DNA of 64,000 nt from contig NZ_LNRZ01000001.1 in assembly GCF_001468265.1 (NCBI RefSeq), positions 310,001-374,000 of the forward strand, in the 5' to 3' direction. Below, piece by piece: positions 15,352-24,223 of this stretch. How positions within the stretch are numbered: position 1 is the stretch's first letter; each line of letters opens with the position of its first letter. The notes under the pieces are model-generated. The model was not told the DNA's origin and did no database searches. It worked only from the letters and a program-made list of their open reading frames with translations. Origin of the DNA: Sphingopyxis sp. H050. Lineage in GTDB: Bacteria > Pseudomonadota > Alphaproteobacteria > Sphingomonadales > Sphingomonadaceae. Position numbers and translations under genes: made by a program.

Positions 15352-17721
15352 TCAGAACTTGAAGCCGAGCTCGACACCGTATGTGCGCGGCTCGATGGAG
15401 CCGGAGAAGGTGAAAAGACCGGCGACCGGCAAGGTGCTGCCGATGTCGCGCACGTTGGTCAGATTGCGGCCGAACACGGCGACGCTGACTTCCCCGCTGC
15501 CCGTCATGAAGGTGTAGGACACCTGTCCCGACAGATTTTCGCGATCCTTGGTAAAGCAGCGGAAATCGTTGGTGACCGCGCCGAAGACGACCGGCCGGTT
15601 GGCGACGATGCAGGTCGCCACCTTGCTCTGGAAGCGGAGCAAGATATTGGCGTCGAGGCGTCCCGAGCCGATGTCCTTCGAATAATTGGCCCCGGTCGAG
15701 AACTGGAATTTCGGTGCGCGGCGCAGGGTGAGCGTCGACACGTCGTCGCCGACATTGTCGCCATTCAGATCCTTTAGGAAGGTTCCGTACCTGGCGTCGA
15801 TATAGCTTGCCGATGCCGTGAAGTTCAGCGATTCGGACGGCTGCATGATCAGTTCGAGCTCGGCGCCGGTGATCTTTGCCGACGCGGCGTTTCCGACCAC
15901 CGTCTCCTGCGGCTGGGCCGAACCCGGCGGCGAGGGCTGGACGACCTCTTCCTGCTTGTTGTCATATTTGGTGTGGAACAGCGCGATGTTGGTCCGCAAC
16001 GTCCGGTCGAGCCAGTCGGCCTTCAACCCGACCTCGAACGCGTCGACGGTTTCCGGGAAATAGGGACCAAGCGAGGTCGGCGATGCGGCGCGTCCGTTGA
16101 ACCCGCCCGACCGGAAGCCGGTCGAATAGGAAGCATAGATTATCTTGTTGTCGCCGACTTCATAGGTCGCGTTGGCGCGCCAAGTGAATTTGCCGAACGA
16201 CGCCTTGCCCGAACAATTGGTGGCGGGACCGTAAGTCGGCAGCCCTGCGAGGGGTCCCGGTCCAAAGACGCCGGTGACGCGCACGCAGGACCGTCCGTCG
16301 AAGTTCGGCTGGCTCAATTCGACCAGCCCCACGACCTGGCCGTAGTTGTTGAAGGTCTGCTTTCTGTCGCGGGTGTAGCGGCCGCCGACCGACAGTTTGA
16401 AGCGGTCGGTCAGCTTGAACTGGGCGTCGGCAAAGCCGGCATAGGACCTGGCCTTATTGTCGGTGTAGGCGCGAAGCGTCGCGCCGGTCGCGCTTTGCGA
16501 GGGCACGGGTCCCAGACGCGTAAACTGGTCCAGCTGGTAATTGCTGTTGTAATAATAGCCGCCGACCAGCAGGTTGACCGCGTCGCTCAGCTCGGCCAGC
16601 ACCCGCAGCTCCTGGCTGAACTGTTCGAATTGCTGGATGCGCCGGGTGGCGAAGAAATCCGCCGAACTGCCGTCGAAGTCCTGCGCGACATTCTCGTCAT
16701 TGGTGCGATAGCCGGTGACCGAAAAGAGCGTGATATTGTCGTTCAGCGACCAGGTGATGTTGCCGGTGACCGCGTCGGTGTCGTTGGTGACGTCGTGCGG
16801 GGCGCGCTGGTAGGTGCCGTCGACGCCGCGATCGGGCAGGGCAAAGCGGTTGCATTCGGCGACCGGCGAGAATCCGGGCGCGCCGGCGGCGAGGCAGATC
16901 AGGTCCAGGCTCGACGATGTCGGGATCGAAACCGTCTCGCCGCGCTCGCGCATATGTTCATAGGTTATCTCGGCCGAAAAATCGCTGCTGGGCTCGATCA
17001 ACAGGGTCGCCCCGCCGGTCAGCGTTTCATATTTGCCATCGCGGCCGCCGGTGCTGAGGTTGCGGACAAAACCGTCGGTCTTGTCGTAGAAGCCGAAGGC
17101 CTTGATCGCGATGAAATCTCCCAGCTTGCCGCTGTTGGCGACCAGCCGGGCACTTTTGGTGTCGAACCTGGCATAGGATAGGCGGCCCTTGACGCCGAAA
17201 TCGTCGGTCGGCTTCGTGCGCTTCACCTCGATCACGCCGCCGATCGTGTTGCGGCCGAACAGGGTTCCCTGCGGACCGCGCAGGACCTGCAGGCTTTCAA
17301 GGTCGAAACTGTCGAGCAGTTGGCCGGTGTTGGTGCCGATGAACACGCCATCGACGACGACGCCGACGGTCGGGTCGAAGCTTTTTTCGATATCCTCGAA
17401 CGAAATGCCGCGAATGGAAATCGCCGCTGCGCTCGGACCGGCCGACACGCTGTCGATCACCAGGCTGGGAACGCGCCCCGCGACGTCGCGAATATCCTGC
17501 ACCATGCCGGTATCCAGCGCCTTTTCGTCCAAGGCGGTAATCGCGACCGGGACCGATTGGGCGCTTTCCTCGCGCTTCTGGGCGGTGACGACGATTTCGC
17601 GAATGGCGCCGCCGTCGTCCTGCACCGGTGCCTCCTGGGCAAACGCCGGCGTGGCAATGGCCAGTGCAGCGAGCGACACAGTGGCATGGATGGCAGGCAG
17701 CATTCGGGCATGCGTGATCAT
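15352..17721 (-). CDS. TonB-dependent outer-membrane receptor
   Basis: 789 residues from ATG at 17721 after GGGAGGAACG. A signal peptide ends near ATPAFA|QEAP, a TonB-box-like IREIVVTAQKREES follows, then the plug domain (VPVAITALDEKALDTGMVQDIRDVAGRVPSL) and a 22-strand barrel ending in the terminal aromatic (ELGFKF). The REIVVTAQKREES type is typical of the sphingomonad receptors for hydrophobic organic substrates rather than classical siderophore receptors. It precedes the oxygenase and acyl-CoA synthetase genes on the same strand and probably imports their substrate. The 138-nt gap upstream would hold its promoter. Confidence 0.93.
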   Translation of the reverse strand: MITHARMLPAIHATVSLAALAIATPAFAQEAPVQDDGGAIREIVVTAQKREESAQSVPVAITALDEKALDTGMVQDIRDVAGRVPSLVIDSVSAGPSAAAISIRGISFEDIEKSFDPTVGVVVDGVFIGTNTGQLLDSFDLESLQVLRGPQGTLFGRNTIGGVIEVKRTKPTDDFGVKGRLSYARFDTKSARLVANSGKLGDFIAIKAFGFYDKTDGFVRNLSTGGRDGKYETLTGGATLLIEPSSDFSAEITYEHMRERGETVSIPTSSSLDLICLAAGAPGFSPVAECNRFALPDRGVDGTYQRAPHDVTNDTDAVTGNITWSLNDNITLFSVTGYRTNDENVAQDFDGSSADFFATRRIQQFEQFSQELRVLAELSDAVNLLVGGYYYNSNYQLDQFTRLGPVPSQSATGATLRAYTDNKARSYAGFADAQFKLTDRFKLSVGGRYTRDRKQTFNNYGQVVGLVELSQPNFDGRSCVRVTGVFGPGPLAGLPTYGPATNCSGKASFGKFTWRANATYEVGDNKIIYASYSTGFRSGGFNGRAASPTSLGPYFPETVDAFEVGLKADWLDRTLRTNIALFHTKYDNKQEEVVQPSPPGSAQPQETVVGNAASAKITGAELELIMQPSESLNFTASASYIDARYGTFLKDLNGDNVGDDVSTLTLRRAPKFQFSTGANYSKDIGSGRLDANILLRFQSKVATCIVANRPVVFGAVTNDFRCFTKDRENLSGQVSYTFMTGSGEVSVAVFGRNLTNVRDIGSTLPVAGLFTFSGSIEPRTYGVELGFKF

Positions 17722-17859
17722 CGTCGTTCCTCCCTCTCGCGCCGGCGCATAGCCCGCCGGTCGCGTTGGGGGGAAGGTCCGCTTTATGGTGCGATTCAAC
17801 AATCATCAAAAATATCAGGCATGCCGTAGCGGCACGAAATCCCCTGATTTCCTTGCTTT

Positions 17860-18576
17860 CTATTGCCTCTGGGTCGCGCCGCCATCGGCGAAAACGCCAT
17901 GCCCCGACATGAAACGGGCGTCGTCGGAGGCCAGAAAGGCGGCAACGTCGGCGATGTCTTCGGGCTGGCCGAGCCGACCGAGAGCCGCCTTGTCGATCCA
18001 CTTCTGCCGGAATTCGGGCATAGCGGTGAAGGCGGGGGCGGTCATCGGCGTCTCGATCGCGCCGGGCTGGATGCAATTGACCGTGATGCCATGCGCGCCG
18101 ACCTCGGCCGCGACCGACTTGGTCATGCCCAGCACCGCATGTTTCGACGCGCTGTAGGCGGTCATGCCTGCTTCGCCGAAGCTCGACATCACCGATCCGA
18201 TCAGGATGATCCGTCCGTGCGGCGATTGTTTGAGAAGGGGCAGCGCGTCGCGCATCAGGCGAAACACCGCGGTAACGTTGACCGACATCATCTGGTCGAA
18301 AAATTCGTCGCTGGCCTCGTCGAGCATCTGCAAGCCGGTAATGCCGGCGCAAGCGACGACGATGTCGAGCCGGCCGAACCGCGCCTCGGCTTCGGCTACC
18401 AGCTTTGCATTGATACCCGGCGCCGTGACATCGCCCACGATGTCGACCTGACCCGCGCGGTCGGTGGTCAGGACGCGCGCGCCGTCGGCGGCGAGGCGCC
18501 GTGCGGTCGCGAGGCCGATCCCTGATCCCGCGCCGGTGACGAGCGCCACGCGGCCGTCGAGGCGCCCCGCCGTCAC
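17860..18576 (-). CDS. SDR-family oxidoreductase
   Basis: 238 residues from a GTG at 18576 that overlaps the TGA of the SDR gene upstream (GTGA). Classical short-chain dehydrogenase with cofactor loop TGAGSGIG, an ACAG version of the NNAG motif, catalytic Ser and YSASK, and NCIQPGAIETPM. It oxidises or reduces a hydroxyl/keto group with NAD(P)(H). It is co-transcribed with the neighbouring SDR, suggesting two successive or stereo-complementary steps of one pathway. Substrate not predictable. Confidence 0.88.
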   Translation of the reverse strand: MTAGRLDGRVALVTGAGSGIGLATARRLAADGARVLTTDRAGQVDIVGDVTAPGINAKLVAEAEARFGRLDIVVACAGITGLQMLDEASDEFFDQMMSVNVTAVFRLMRDALPLLKQSPHGRIILIGSVMSSFGEAGMTAYSASKHAVLGMTKSVAAEVGAHGITVNCIQPGAIETPMTAPAFTAMPEFRQKWIDKAALGRLGQPEDIADVAAFLASDDARFMSGHGVFADGGATQRQ

Positions 18577-19322
18577 AGCGAACTGCCGCCGTCGATGCGG
18601 AACTCGGCGCCGGTCGCGAACGCCGATTCGTCGGACGCCAGATAGAGAACGATCGCCGAAATCTCCTCGGGTTTGCCAAGGCGGCCCACCGGGTGGGTTG
18701 CGACCCAGCTGTCGTAGAGCGCTTGGCCGTCGGCGACCTGCGCCATCACTTTCTCGAGGATCGGGGTGTGGATCGCGCCCGGATGCACCGAATTGCAGCG
18801 GATGCCATAGCCCTTGCGGGCATAATGCAGCGCGACCGATTTGGTGAGATGCGTCACCGCGGCCTTGGCGGCGTTATAGGCGGCGAGATCGGCCTGCGCG
18901 CGCACACCGCACATCGACGACATGTTGATCACCGACCCGCCATGATCCCTCATCTTCGGAATGATATGCTTGCAGCCGAGGAACACCCCGTCGACGTCGA
19001 CCGAAAATTCGTGGCGAAAGGCCGCGAGCGTCAGATCCTCGATCGAACCGTGCGTCGTGATCCCGGCATTGTTGACGAGGATGTCGATGCGCTCGCAGGT
19101 GCCGAGCGCGGCGAGCCATTCGGTTTCCTGCGACACGTCGAGTTTGACGAAGCGCTGACCAAGCTCCGCGGCGAGCGCCTCGCCCGCGGCGATGTCGATG
19201 TCGGCGATCACGACGCTGGCGCCCTCGGCGACGAAGCGGCGGACGATGTCGAGCCCCAGCCCCGACGCGCCGCCGGTCACAAAGGCCGTCTTCTCGGCAA
19301 TCCGCCCGCTTGCTCCTGCCAT
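18573..19322 (-). CDS. SDR-family oxidoreductase
   Basis: 249 residues. Cofactor loop TGGASGLG, ADID acidic residue favouring NAD over NADP, NNAG, catalytic Ser in MSSMCG and YNAAK. The general pattern resembles cyclic-alcohol and hydroxysteroid dehydrogenases. The SDR pair is transcribed divergently from the GMC oxidoreductase at 19447, with 124 nt between them. The NAD preference is inferred from the residues after the second beta strand. Confidence 0.88.
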   Translation of the reverse strand: MAGASGRIAEKTAFVTGGASGLGLDIVRRFVAEGASVVIADIDIAAGEALAAELGQRFVKLDVSQETEWLAALGTCERIDILVNNAGITTHGSIEDLTLAAFRHEFSVDVDGVFLGCKHIIPKMRDHGGSVINMSSMCGVRAQADLAAYNAAKAAVTHLTKSVALHYARKGYGIRCNSVHPGAIHTPILEKVMAQVADGQALYDSWVATHPVGRLGKPEEISAIVLYLASDESAFATGAEFRIDGGSSL

Positions 19323-19446
19323 CGCATCCTCCCTTATTTTGTGGCGGCACTATCATGCCGGACAGCGGGCGAGGGGACTATTTATTGAGCTAGGTGCGCC
19401 GGCTGCGCCGACGGTTCCAAGGTTGGCCCGGGACAGGAGAGGCCGC

Positions 19447-21084
19447 ATGACGACGGACTGGGACTATATCATCATCGGCGCCGGGTCGGCGGGCTGCGTC
19501 CTTGCCGAGCAGCTAAGCGCCGACCCCGCCATCCGGGTGCTGCTGCTCGAAGCGGGCGGCAGCAACGACAGCCGCTGGGTCGCGATCCCCAAGGGGGTCG
19601 CCAAGCTGGTCACCAATCCCGACCATATCTGGGCCTATGGCGTGTCGCAGCCGCGCGGCGACGGCAGCGCGCCCGGCGAGGTGTGGATCCGCGGCAAGGG
19701 GCTGGGCGGATCGTCGGCGGTCAACGGCATGATCTGGAGCCGCGGCGAACCGGCCGATTATGACGAATGGGAAAAGCTCGGCTGCACCGGCTGGAATGGC
19801 GATGCGATGACCGACGCCTTTCGCAAGCTGGAAGATCATGGCCTCGGCGCCAGCGCGATGCGCGGCGCGGGCGGGCCGGTCAGGGTTGCGCCGAAGATCC
19901 ACAGCTATCCGCTGGCCGAGACGATGGTGCAGGCGGGCGTCGAGATGGGGCTGAAGCCCGTCGACGATCTCAACGGATCGACCTTGGATCGCGTTGGCTT
20001 TTACGCGCACAACGTCCGGAGTGGGCGGCGCGAAAGCGCGGCGACGACTTTTCTCGCGCGGGCGAAGAAACGACCCAACCTGCGCGTCGTGACGCATGCG
20101 ATGGCCGAGCGGCTGGTCATCTTGGGCGGCAGGGTCGTCGGGGTCGAGGCGAAGGTCGCGGGCCAACCGCAGCGGTTCGATTGCGCCGGCGAGGTCATCG
20201 TTTCAGGCGGCGCTTTGGAAAGTCCCTTGCTGCTCCAGCGCTCTGGGATCGGCCCCGCCGATGTGCTGCGCGCCGCCGGGGTCGGCCCGGTCGTCGATGC
20301 GCCCGACGTCGGCGGGCGGATGCGCGAGCATCTGGGCTTTTCGATGCCGCACCGCCTGTCGCGCGACGTCGGCAGCAACCGCAGTTTCTTCGGCATCGGC
20401 CTGATGCGCGCGATGGCGCAATATTTGCTGACGCGCGGCGGGATCATGGCGACGGGACCGTTCGAGGTCGGCGCCTTCCTGAACCTGACCAGCCGCGACC
20501 TGCGGCCCGACCTTCAGCTTTACCTCGGCGGCTACACCTTCGCGCTCGGCGACGACAAGCATCCGGTGCCGCTCAGCAGCATCGACCGCAAGCCGGGGAT
20601 GACCATCTATGGCCAGCTGCTCCGCCTGACGAGCGAGGGGAGCATTTTGATCACCGGGCCGGGCAGCGACGCGCCCGCCGACATCAAGCCCAACTGGCTC
20701 TCGACGCGCGAGGACGAGCGCACCGCGATCGCCGCGGTGCATACGATGCGCCGCTATATGGCGCAGCCCGCGCTCGTCGGGCTGGTCGAAAGCGAACTGC
20801 TTCCCGGCGCGGCGGTGCAGAGCGACGCCGAAATCCTCGCCGCTTTCCGCCGCCTCGCGACCTGCGGCCTGCACGGCGTGGGGACGTGCCGCATGGGAAG
20901 CGACAACCGCGCCGTCACCGACGCGCGGCTGCGCGTCAACGGCGTCGACGGATTGCGTGTCGTCGACTGTTCGGTGATGCCGTCGCCGGTGACCGGCAAC
21001 ACGAACGCGCCGGCGATGGCGGTTGCTTTGCGGGCGGCGGGGCTGATCCGCGAGGATAGGCGCAAGCTGCGCGCGGTGGCTTGA
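19447..21084 (+). CDS. GMC-family FAD oxidoreductase (choline/alcohol dehydrogenase-like)
   Basis: 545 residues from ATG at 19447 after AGGAGAGG; the frame extends upstream but only as antisense of the SDR gene. FAD-binding IIIGAGSAG (GxGxxG at 11-16), the GMC signatures IRGKGLGGSSAVNGMIWSRG and GALESPLLLQRSGIG, and the C-terminal LHGVGTCRMG and SPVTGNTNAPAMAVALRAAGLI with His/Asn active-site region. No signal peptide, so cytoplasmic. Members oxidise alcohols to aldehydes or ketones, often of terpenoid or polyethylene-glycol-type substrates. The substrate here is unknown. Confidence 0.9.
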   Translation: MTTDWDYIIIGAGSAGCVLAEQLSADPAIRVLLLEAGGSNDSRWVAIPKGVAKLVTNPDHIWAYGVSQPRGDGSAPGEVWIRGKGLGGSSAVNGMIWSRGEPADYDEWEKLGCTGWNGDAMTDAFRKLEDHGLGASAMRGAGGPVRVAPKIHSYPLAETMVQAGVEMGLKPVDDLNGSTLDRVGFYAHNVRSGRRESAATTFLARAKKRPNLRVVTHAMAERLVILGGRVVGVEAKVAGQPQRFDCAGEVIVSGGALESPLLLQRSGIGPADVLRAAGVGPVVDAPDVGGRMREHLGFSMPHRLSRDVGSNRSFFGIGLMRAMAQYLLTRGGIMATGPFEVGAFLNLTSRDLRPDLQLYLGGYTFALGDDKHPVPLSSIDRKPGMTIYGQLLRLTSEGSILITGPGSDAPADIKPNWLSTREDERTAIAAVHTMRRYMAQPALVGLVESELLPGAAVQSDAEILAAFRRLATCGLHGVGTCRMGSDNRAVTDARLRVNGVDGLRVVDCSVMPSPVTGNTNAPAMAVALRAAGLIREDRRKLRAVA

Positions 21085-21129
21085 GGGGTTTGGCGGGGCA
21101 GTTTTGGGGCGGAAGCGGACCCGCCCCGT

Positions 21130-21210
21130 TTGTCATTCCCGCGAAAGCGGGGACCCAGGGCGTCCGTCGGCATACCCCACTCTGGGTTCCCGCTTTCGCG
21201 GGAATGACAA
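21130..21210. repeat. Inverted-repeat intergenic element (29-bp arms)
   Basis: Arms 21130-21158 and 21182-21210 are reverse complements with one mismatch in 29, built around GTCATTCCCGCGAAAGCGGG. It lies between the convergent GMC oxidoreductase and ThuA-like genes. Small palindromes of this kind are widespread in alphaproteobacterial genomes. Here it can form a strong hairpin and may terminate both genes. Confidence 0.85.
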
Positions 21211-21246
21211 GATAAGGAAATGTTGCCTCGTGCTCGGCACCTCCAC

Positions 21247-22008
21247 TCAAACCCTCTCGCGGTCCTTCAGCCAGCCGATCCCGCGGCGCAGCAGGTCGTA
21301 GAAGACCGGCAGGTCCCACGCGCAGCGGTCGACGGTCGGCCACCAGTCCATCATCGGCTGCAAATCATAATGCCCGCGGCAATGGCCGAGCGTGAGGTAC
21401 AGCACCGCGCCCGCGCCATGCCGCTTGATATAGAAGACGGGATAGGTGCCCGGCGCATCCTCGGCCTCGACGAAGCCGGTGCCCGGCCCGGTGCATTCGG
21501 TGTCGAGCAGGACATGGAGGTCGCCGTGCGTTTCGAGATGATAGAGCTCGTCGGTCGTCTCGAACGGCTCGATGCCCTTGGTGAGCTGGTGATCGGGATC
21601 GACGACGCGGACGGTGTAAGGCTCGATCGCCGGGTGGCTGATGAACTGCGACCCCAGCAAATCCATCATCAGCGGCGCCCAGCGCGGCGCATCCCACACG
21701 CCCGTGTCGAGCAACCGCAGGATCGAATTGGTGCCGTGGAGTGCGTACCAGCGCCCGCCCCTGGCGAGCCAACGCTTCAGCGCCTCCTGCGCGGGGAGCG
21801 ACGGCGCGACGTCGCAGGTGTAGGTGATGAGGATGTCGGCGCCTTCGATCGCCTCGATATTGTCGTAATTCTCGAACACGCGCGTCCGGACGCGCTGGTC
21901 CTCGGCGAGCAGTTTGAGCAGCTCGAGCCGCGCGAAATCCATGTCGTGCCAGACGCCGCCGCAGATCAGCACGCAGTTGATGCGGGGCGGATGTTCGCTG
22001 TCGCTCAT
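21247..22008 (-). CDS. ThuA-like domain protein, second copy
   Basis: 253 residues. The N-terminus INCVLICGGVWHDMDFARLELLKLL, the central LARGGRWYALHGTN and the C-terminal GAGAVLYLTLGHCRGHYDLQP match the ThuA domain, a GATase-like fold often found in catabolic clusters and of poorly defined activity. The conserved His of HGTN and LGHCRGH are candidate functional residues. It is divergent from the SDR/Old Yellow Enzyme pair and convergent with the GMC oxidoreductase. It is only a distant relative of the copy at 6331-7107. Confidence 0.82.
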   Translation of the reverse strand: MSDSEHPPRINCVLICGGVWHDMDFARLELLKLLAEDQRVRTRVFENYDNIEAIEGADILITYTCDVAPSLPAQEALKRWLARGGRWYALHGTNSILRLLDTGVWDAPRWAPLMMDLLGSQFISHPAIEPYTVRVVDPDHQLTKGIEPFETTDELYHLETHGDLHVLLDTECTGPGTGFVEAEDAPGTYPVFYIKRHGAGAVLYLTLGHCRGHYDLQPMMDWWPTVDRCAWDLPVFYDLLRRGIGWLKDRERV

Positions 22009-22133
22009 CGCCGGTCCTCTCCTCCTGTTATGGCGCCATCATGCGAACGCGGTGCGCTGCCGTCACCTTGCTGTATTGATAGGTTCCCGAATGGAGCGAA
22101 ACTGGCAAGAGGGCGGACGAGAGGAGAGGTGCG

Positions 22134-22916
22134 ATGCAGCAGAGGCTCGGCGGCAAGGTCGCTTTGGTCACCGGCGGGACGAGCGGAATCGGGGCGGCGA
22201 CGGTCGAGCGGCTGACGAAGGAAGGCGCGAAGGTCGTCTTCACCGGCTCGAACGCCGAAGCGGCGGCGCTCGTCGAAGCCCGGACCGGCGCCATCTTCCG
22301 CGCCCATCGCGTCGAAGACGCTTCGGCGTGGGATGCGCTGATGGCGGAGGTCGAGGCCGAATATGGCCGGCTGGACGTCGCCTTTGCCAATGCCGGGACC
22401 GAGGCAGGCGATGCCAGCGTCGAGGACATCGGCATCGATGCCTGGAACCATATCGTCGGCGTGAACCAGACCGGCGTAATGCTGACGGTTCAGCATGCGA
22501 TCCGCGCGATGGCCAAGAACCCGCAAGGGCCCGGCGGTTCGATCATCGTCAACTCGTCGATGAACGCGCACCGCGCCATGGGAAATTATGTCGCCTATTC
22601 GGTGACCAAGGCGGCGGTGGTCGCGCTCGTCAAATCGGCGGCGATCCACTGCGCGGGCAAGGGGTATAAAATCCGCGTCAATGCGATCCTGCCCGGTGTC
22701 GTCGAAACTGACATGATCCGCGGCGTCATCGACCGCTCGCCCGATCCCGCGGCCGCACGCGCAACGTTCGAGGGGATGGCGCCGATGAGGCGCATGGCGC
22801 AGCTCGATGAAGTGAGCGCGCTCGTCGCCTTTCTCGCGTCCGACGAGGCCGGCTTCATCTCGGGCAGCGACTATGTCATCGACGGCGCCACAACCGCGGG
22901 TATGATGGGCGTCTGA
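22134..22916 (+). CDS. SDR-family oxidoreductase
   Basis: 260 residues, ATG after GAGGAGAGGTGCG. Classical SDR: TGGTSGIG, FANAG, catalytic Ser in VNSSMNAH and YSVTK, then NAILPGVVETDM and a C-terminal GSDYVIDGATTAG. It is followed after 22 nt by an Old Yellow Enzyme gene, a pairing seen in steroid and cyclic terpene degradation where ketone/alcohol interconversion and enone reduction alternate. The specific substrate is unknown. Confidence 0.9.
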   Translation: MQQRLGGKVALVTGGTSGIGAATVERLTKEGAKVVFTGSNAEAAALVEARTGAIFRAHRVEDASAWDALMAEVEAEYGRLDVAFANAGTEAGDASVEDIGIDAWNHIVGVNQTGVMLTVQHAIRAMAKNPQGPGGSIIVNSSMNAHRAMGNYVAYSVTKAAVVALVKSAAIHCAGKGYKIRVNAILPGVVETDMIRGVIDRSPDPAAARATFEGMAPMRRMAQLDEVSALVAFLASDEAGFISGSDYVIDGATTAGMMGV

Positions 22917-22938
22917 TCCCCTCTGCTCTGGAGTTTTT

Positions 22939-24042
22939 GTGACCGAACCTGCGCTGTTCCAGCCGATGTCCGTCGGCGGCCTCAACCTTCGCAACCGCAT
23001 CGTCATCGCGCCGATGTGCCAATATTCGGCGGTCGATGGCTGCATGACCGACTGGCACCTGATCCATCTCGGCAACCTCGCGCTATCGGGGGCGGCGCTG
23101 CTGACGATCGAGGCGACGGCGGTGCTGCCCGAGGGGCGGATCAGCTATGCCGACGTCGGGCTGTGGGACGAGGGGACCGAGGCCGCGATGGCGCGCACGC
23201 TGGAAAGCGTTCGCCGCTGGTCGGACATGCCGATCGCGATCCAGCTCAGCCATGCCGGGCGAAAGGCCTCGGTCGAAGTGCCGTGGAAGGGCGGGGCGCA
23301 GCTGCCGCCGGGCGATCCAAACGGCTGGCAGACCGTCGGGCCATCGCCGCTGCCCTTCGCCGCAGGGCAAGTCGCACCGATTGCGCTCGACGGCGGCGAG
23401 ATGGCGCGCATTTGTGACGCCTTCGCCGCGTCGGCCGAGCGGGCGGCGCGGCTGGACTTGGCCGCGGTCCAGATCCATGCGGCGCATGGCTATCTGGTGC
23501 ATCAATTCCTCTCGCCGTTGTCGAACCAGCGCACCGACGATTATGGCGGCAGCCTCGAAAACCGGATGCGTTTTCCGCTGGAAATCTTCGACGCGGTACG
23601 CCGCGCCTTTCCCGCCGAGCGGCCGGTCACCGTCCGCGTTTCGGGCACCGACTGGGTTGAAGGCGGCTGGACGATCGAGGAAACCATCGCGTTTGCGCGA
23701 GTGCTCGAAGCGCGCGGCTGCGCGGCGGTCCATGTGTCGAGCGGCGGTCTCGATCCGCGACAGCAGATTCCGGTCGGGCCAGGCTATCAGGTGCCGCTCG
23801 CGCGCGCTGTGAAGGCGGCGGTCGCGGTGCCCGTCGTCGCAGTCGGGCTGATTACCGATTATGACCAGGCCGAAGCGATCGTGGCGTCGGGCGATGCCGA
23901 TCTGATCGCGCTGGCTCGTGCGATGCTGTTCGACCCGCGCTGGCCGTGGCACGCCGCGGCGCATCTGGGCGCGAGCGTCAAGGCGCCCCCGCAATATCTG
24001 CGATCGCAACCGCGGGAGTTTCCCGACCTCTTCGTCACCTGA
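22939..24042 (+). CDS. Old Yellow Enzyme family NADH:flavin oxidoreductase (YqjM-like)
   Basis: 367 residues from a GTG at 22939. FMN-dependent ene-reductase with a TIM-barrel fold. PMCQYSAVDG near the N-terminus carries the Cys that identifies the thermophilic-like/YqjM subgroup, QLSHAGRKAS follows, and QIHAAHGYLVHQFLSPLSNQRTDDYGG holds the substrate-binding His pair. It reduces activated C=C bonds of enones using NAD(P)H. Second gene of the pair with the SDR; a hairpin at 24058-24085 follows the stop codon. Confidence 0.93.
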   Translation: MTEPALFQPMSVGGLNLRNRIVIAPMCQYSAVDGCMTDWHLIHLGNLALSGAALLTIEATAVLPEGRISYADVGLWDEGTEAAMARTLESVRRWSDMPIAIQLSHAGRKASVEVPWKGGAQLPPGDPNGWQTVGPSPLPFAAGQVAPIALDGGEMARICDAFAASAERAARLDLAAVQIHAAHGYLVHQFLSPLSNQRTDDYGGSLENRMRFPLEIFDAVRRAFPAERPVTVRVSGTDWVEGGWTIEETIAFARVLEARGCAAVHVSSGGLDPRQQIPVGPGYQVPLARAVKAAVAVPVVAVGLITDYDQAEAIVASGDADLIALARAMLFDPRWPWHAAAHLGASVKAPPQYLRSQPREFPDLFVT

Positions 24043-24057
24043 GACGCCGCCATGACA

Positions 24058-24085
24058 AAAGGCCGCCCCTTTCGGGACGGCCTTT
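24058..24085. terminator. Bidirectional intrinsic terminator between the Old Yellow Enzyme gene and the 24-codon gene
   Basis: An 8-bp perfect outer stem (AAAGGCCG with CGGCCTTT) and an inner CCC/GGG stem close on a TTTC loop. On the minus strand the stem runs directly into TTTTG, so it terminates the 24-codon gene best; on the plus strand it follows the Old Yellow Enzyme stop by 15 nt. Confidence 0.8.
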
Positions 24086-24110
24086 CCATTGTCAGCCAAC
24101 ATGGGCCAGC

Positions 24111-24185
24111 TCAGGCGAGCCGTGCCTCCGTGGCGGAGGCCAGGCTCATGAACTTTGCCGCACGCGGCATATGACAATGAGACAT
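24111..24185 (-). CDS. Candidate 24-residue micro-protein or leader peptide
   Basis: ATG at 24185, TGA at 24113-24111; the peptide begins MSHCHMPRAAKF and continues MSLASATEARLA. It has a near-perfect Shine-Dalgarno, AAGGAGGTGG, with ideal spacing, a perfect TTGTTG-N8-CAACAA dyad just upstream and an intrinsic terminator 26 nt after the stop. This is a complete small transcription unit in a 378-nt gap between the Old Yellow Enzyme gene and the TonB receptor. The Cys/His/Met-rich start (HCHM) could bind metal. I recognise no family. It might instead be the coding part of a small regulatory RNA. Confidence 0.6.
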   Translation of the reverse strand: MSHCHMPRAAKFMSLASATEARLA

Positions 24186-24203
24186 CAGACCACCTCCTTT
24201 CCG

Positions 24204-24223
24204 TTGTTGAACGATAGCAACAA
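24204..24223 (-). promoter_or_regulatory. Perfect dyad upstream of the 24-codon gene
   Basis: TTGTTG and CAACAA form a perfect 6-bp inverted repeat with an 8-nt spacer, ending 3 nt before the Shine-Dalgarno. A possible -35 TTGACC lies on the minus strand about 25 nt further upstream with CACATT 17 nt later, so the dyad would cover the transcription start. It could be a repressor operator or a 5'-UTR stem. The promoter elements are weak matches. Confidence 0.5.
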
